Under the pieces are notes generated by a model that was given only the letters and a program-made list of their open reading frames with translations, was not told where the DNA came from and did no database searches. Shown one piece after another: positions 38,843-40,813 of a DNA stretch of 40,813 nt; within the stretch, counting starts at the first letter, position 1; each line of letters begins with the position of its first letter. A program made the translations under genes and the position numbers. Source of the DNA: JALYGK01 sp036259835 (GTDB lineage Bacteria; Actinomycetota; UBA4738); contig DATABA010000139.1 of assembly GCA_036259835.1 (NCBI GenBank), positions 1 through 40,813 on the forward strand, read 5' to 3'.

Positions 38843-40462
38843 ATGCAGACAACTGCCGGCTCTCCCCGTGACACGGTCCTCTCGAAGAGGCCCGTAGATC
38901 CCAGTTCGACGTCGCGCGCTGGCATTCTCGTTGCGCATGTCGCCGTGCTATCGGCGGCTGTCGGCACGATCCACTTGTTCGTTGCCGGTTCCCACTTCGA
39001 CTACTACTGGACCCACGGCGCGTTCTTCGTCGCAGTCGGCCTGTCACAGATCGCTTGGGGCGGCCTCGTGTTGGCGTTTCCAACCAGGTCGTTGTTCATG
39101 GCAGGCGCGGCCGGAAATGCGTTGGTGATTGCGACGTGGATCATGTCCCGGACCATTGGGGCGCCGTTTGGCCCCCGTGCGTGGACACCTGAACACATCT
39201 CGTACATCGACCTCCTCGCCACAGGCTTCGAGGTCCTAATCATCGCGTGGGCGGTTCTCCTTCTCAGAAAGGAAGCGACCGTGGTGCCGAAGGGCCCTGC
39301 GCTCAGAGCCTTCATCGGGTTCAGCGGTGTCGTGCTCGCGGTCACCGCCGGAGCGATCGTGGTGGACGGCCTTCGCGGCCACGCTCACGGCGGCGCGGTG
39401 GAAGCTGGTCTGGTCGCCGAGGGAGCGCATCTTCACTCCGGGAGTCCCATCGCCCCGGACGATCCGCTGCTTTTGGAGCTGAAGGAAGTTGTTCGCACCA
39501 GGGGCGCCATCGCGGCCATGGATCTCCTCGAGCAGCGTGTGGCGACTAATGACGCCGTGCGTTCCCTGTCACACCAGTACGTCCACTCGCTGGCTCGATA
39601 CCACTACAACATCTCGCCGAGTGCGGCCGCCGCGTTCACGAAGTGCGATGAACGCTTCGAGGGAGGGTGCTACCACGGCGTTCTCCAAGGCTACTTCGAG
39701 GACAACCCCGGTTTCACTGGAGCGAAAGTGGCCGGCCTTTGTCGTGAGCTCGGTGCGACGGCGGACATCGACCTCAGGTGGCAGTGCCTGCACGGCCTGG
39801 GCCACGGCCTGACCCTCTTCTTCGACCACAACCTCCTCCGACCGCTCCGTTACTGCGACTTTTTGTCCGCCGATTGGGACCGTCGTTCCTGTTACGGCGG
39901 CGTTTTTATGGAGAACGTCATCTGGTCCCAGAACCGCGGAGCCGCCGGGGCGGCCGTCGGGGAGGGGATCATCACCGAGGACCTCCACTATCCGTGCAAC
40001 GCCGTCGCCGACAAGTACAGGACCGACTGCTGGCTGATGCAGAGTTCGACCATCCTTCATGTGGTGAACTACGACTTCGACCGGGCCTTCGCGGCCTGTG
40101 ACATTGCGGAGAAGGCGTACGCCTCCCTCTGTTACGAGAGCATGGGGCGGGACATCGCCGGATACACCGTTCACCGGCCGCTGCCGAGCGGTCAACTCTG
40201 CAGGAGAGGCGATCCCCGCTTCCGGGACCATTGCTTCTCGGGGGCGGCCAAACAGCTCGTGGACTTCCACGGCCGGATCGACGAAGCCGCCGAGCTGTGC
40301 GCGGCGGCCCCCGGCTCGGCCAAACTGCAATGCTATGAAGCGCTCGGAGAAATAGCGTACTTCTACTGGAGCCACGACGAACAACGTCTGCGCTCGGAGT
40401 GCGCCAAGGCGCGGGTTTCCAAGTGGATCGAGGTGTGCGAGCGGGCTGCCCGGCCTGGATAG
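38843..40462 (+). CDS. Five-helix membrane protein with an outer domain of eight cysteine-pair repeats; function unknown
   Basis: A 539-residue protein. Five membrane segments lie at about 27-49, 58-80, 84-102, 121-141 and 154-175. The positive loops 80-83 and 142-155 suggest N-terminus in and C-terminal domain out. The outer domain (about 190-539) contains all 16 cysteines of the protein as eight ordered pairs: 268/276, 300/315, 338/350, 385/396, 419/430, 453/464, 486/497 and 520/532. The second Cys recurs every 33-46 residues, mostly 33-35, usually followed by an aromatic residue and a helix-like stretch (CYHGVLQGYF, CLHGLGHGL, CYESMGRDIAGY, CFSGAAKQLVDF, CYEALGEIAYFY). This looks like an alpha-solenoid with one disulfide per repeat. 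I do not recognise a named family. ATG 38843 is preferred; GTG 38825 is possible. Confidence 0.82.
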   Translation: MQTTAGSPRDTVLSKRPVDPSSTSRAGILVAHVAVLSAAVGTIHLFVAGSHFDYYWTHGAFFVAVGLSQIAWGGLVLAFPTRSLFMAGAAGNALVIATWIMSRTIGAPFGPRAWTPEHISYIDLLATGFEVLIIAWAVLLLRKEATVVPKGPALRAFIGFSGVVLAVTAGAIVVDGLRGHAHGGAVEAGLVAEGAHLHSGSPIAPDDPLLLELKEVVRTRGAIAAMDLLEQRVATNDAVRSLSHQYVHSLARYHYNISPSAAAAFTKCDERFEGGCYHGVLQGYFEDNPGFTGAKVAGLCRELGATADIDLRWQCLHGLGHGLTLFFDHNLLRPLRYCDFLSADWDRRSCYGGVFMENVIWSQNRGAAGAAVGEGIITEDLHYPCNAVADKYRTDCWLMQSSTILHVVNYDFDRAFAACDIAEKAYASLCYESMGRDIAGYTVHRPLPSGQLCRRGDPRFRDHCFSGAAKQLVDFHGRIDEAAELCAAAPGSAKLQCYEALGEIAYFYWSHDEQRLRSECAKARVSKWIEVCERAARPG

Positions 40463-40484
40463 TTTCGGCCTCTTTCCTTTCATT

Positions 40485-40531
40485 GGCGCGGCCTCGTAAT
40501 TAGCGCGGCCTCGTAATTGGCGCGGCTTCGG
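40485..40531 (+). repeat. 17-bp direct tandem repeat, about 2.7 copies
   Basis: The unit GGCGCGGCCTCGTAATT occurs at 40485-40501, again at 40502-40518 with one change (first base A), and partly at 40519-40531 (GGCGCGGCTTCGG). It lies 22 nt after the stop of the cysteine-repeat protein gene. No function can be assigned. Confidence 0.85.
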
Positions 40532-40600
40532 CTCTCCGCTGTGCAGAGCGCTACCCTGGCTCTATACGCCTCTCGGAGAATGTCGTTGGATGCGGGCGCT

Positions 40601-40630
40601 TTGACGTAGCAGGCTTACAATGGCTAGTAT
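40601..40630 (+). promoter_or_regulatory. Probable promoter in the 3' intergenic region
   Basis: TTGACG (40601-40606) and TAGTAT (40625-40630), with an 18-bp spacer. Transcription would start near 40637, directly before a stable hairpin and about 110 nt before an intrinsic terminator. Confidence 0.55.
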
Positions 40631-40636
40631 CGTTGG

Positions 40637-40745
40637 TTGCGGTTCACTGGGATGAGCCGCGCAGTGTAGGTCCCTATCTTGTAGCAATCCCCAAAGGGAG
40701 CCGTCCGTTCGGGCTGCTCCCTGAGTCGGACAAATCCGGCTTTTT
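40637..40745 (+). ncRNA. Candidate small RNA or riboswitch-like leader
   Basis: This stretch has no convincing gene but contains three consecutive hairpins behind a promoter-like sequence. Hairpin 1: GCGGTTCA (40639-40646) with TGAGCCGC (40653-40660), 8 bp. Hairpin 2: AGGGAGC (40695-40701) with GCTCCCT (40716-40722). Hairpin 3 is the terminator at 40725-40740. TCCCT at 40671-40675 could instead pair with AGGGA of hairpin 2, giving an alternative structure as in attenuators. I do not recognise a known RNA family. It could be a stand-alone RNA or the leader of a gene beyond the window edge. The rest of the 351-nt region from 40463 shows only the tandem repeat. Confidence 0.45.
40725..40745 (+). 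terminator. Intrinsic terminator
   Basis: GTCGGA (40725-40730) pairs with TCCGGC (40735-40740) around a CAAA loop, followed by TTTTT (40741-40745). It could end the candidate RNA, or the transcript of the upstream membrane protein gene. Confidence 0.65.
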
Positions 40746-40813
40746 CGAGGAGAAATGGGGCGGTTCAAGCGAGAGTGAGAGTGCAGACGAGGCCATGCCA
40801 ACCGTACATCAGC

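Noticed and set aside
40562..40801. Reverse-strand 79-codon frame at the window end
   Set aside because: It runs across the promoter, hairpins and terminator of the candidate RNA, and its translation shows no recognisable features.
1..40813. CRISPR arrays, insertion sequences, integrases, prophage genes or attachment sites
   Set aside because: No regularly spaced repeats other than the 17-bp tandem repeat, and no transposase, integrase or phage-like protein among the open frames. Four tRNAs are present, but no duplicated tRNA ends suggesting integration were noticed.

Overview
The window (40,813 bp, GC-rich) is a chromosomal segment that most likely comes from an uncultured or deep-branching member of the Actinomycetota. 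Three things point there. The RNA polymerase beta' subunit carries the long charged helical insertion near its N-terminus that is typical of Actinobacteria. NusG has a long acidic N-terminal extension. The order rpmG - hadA-like - hadB-like - tRNA-Trp - secE - nusG - rplK - rplA matches the mycobacterial hadABC neighbourhood. Many start codons are GTG or TTG, and at least one is probably CTG. I saw no phage, IS element, integrase or CRISPR array, so most of this is core-genome content with accessory genes between the core blocks.

Layout. (1) 1-9269: the membrane-arm and connecting part of respiratory complex I, nuoA(partial)-B-C-H-I-J-K-L-M-N, in one tight operon with nuoD, E, F and G absent between C and H. 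(2) 9335-10351: a yybP-ykoY-type (Mn2+) riboswitch with an overlapping terminator in front of the membrane metalloprotease gene htpX. (3) 10352-16656: accessory genes: yajQ, a secreted parallel beta-helix protein, tRNA-Tyr, a beta-propeller phytase lipoprotein, a PAS-GGDEF-EAL cyclic-di-GMP enzyme, a small lipoprotein, and an overlapping pair (DUF192 lipoprotein and a HIT-like zinc-ribbon protein). (4) 16714-21097: tRNA-Thr, tRNA-Met, rpmG, a LuxR-type regulator with a degenerate receiver, a FabG-like reductase, a HadA/HadB-like dehydratase pair, an ECF sigma factor with its zinc anti-sigma factor, and a coiled-coil protein. (5) 21194-26483: an MFS transporter, then the translation/transcription block tRNA-Trp-secE-nusG-rplK-rplA-(L10 leader)-rplJ-rplL. 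(6) 26494-35563: a reverse-strand UDP-glucose dehydrogenase separates rplL from rpoB-rpoC, which have their own tandem promoters. (7) 35592-38792: four translationally coupled dTDP-deoxysugar genes (rfbC-B-D-A type) directly behind rpoC. (8) 38843-40462: a membrane protein whose outer domain is built of eight repeats of about 34 residues, each with a cysteine pair. (9) 40463-40813: a 17-bp tandem repeat, then a promoter, three hairpins and a terminator that look like a small RNA or a riboswitch-style leader.

How the parts fit. The fatty-acid-type reductase and dehydratases, UDP-glucuronate and dTDP-sugar synthesis, and the membrane and secreted proteins point to envelope building interleaved with housekeeping genes. 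Cyclic-di-GMP turnover (PAS-GGDEF-EAL) lies about 3 kb from a YajQ-family protein, a family with reported cyclic-di-GMP binding. A recurring architectural feature is that convergent gene pairs end with abutting or overlapping stop codons and leave no room for terminators. The strongest candidates for something undescribed are the cysteine-pair repeat membrane protein, the riboswitch-htpX pairing, and the RNA-like element at 40601-40745.
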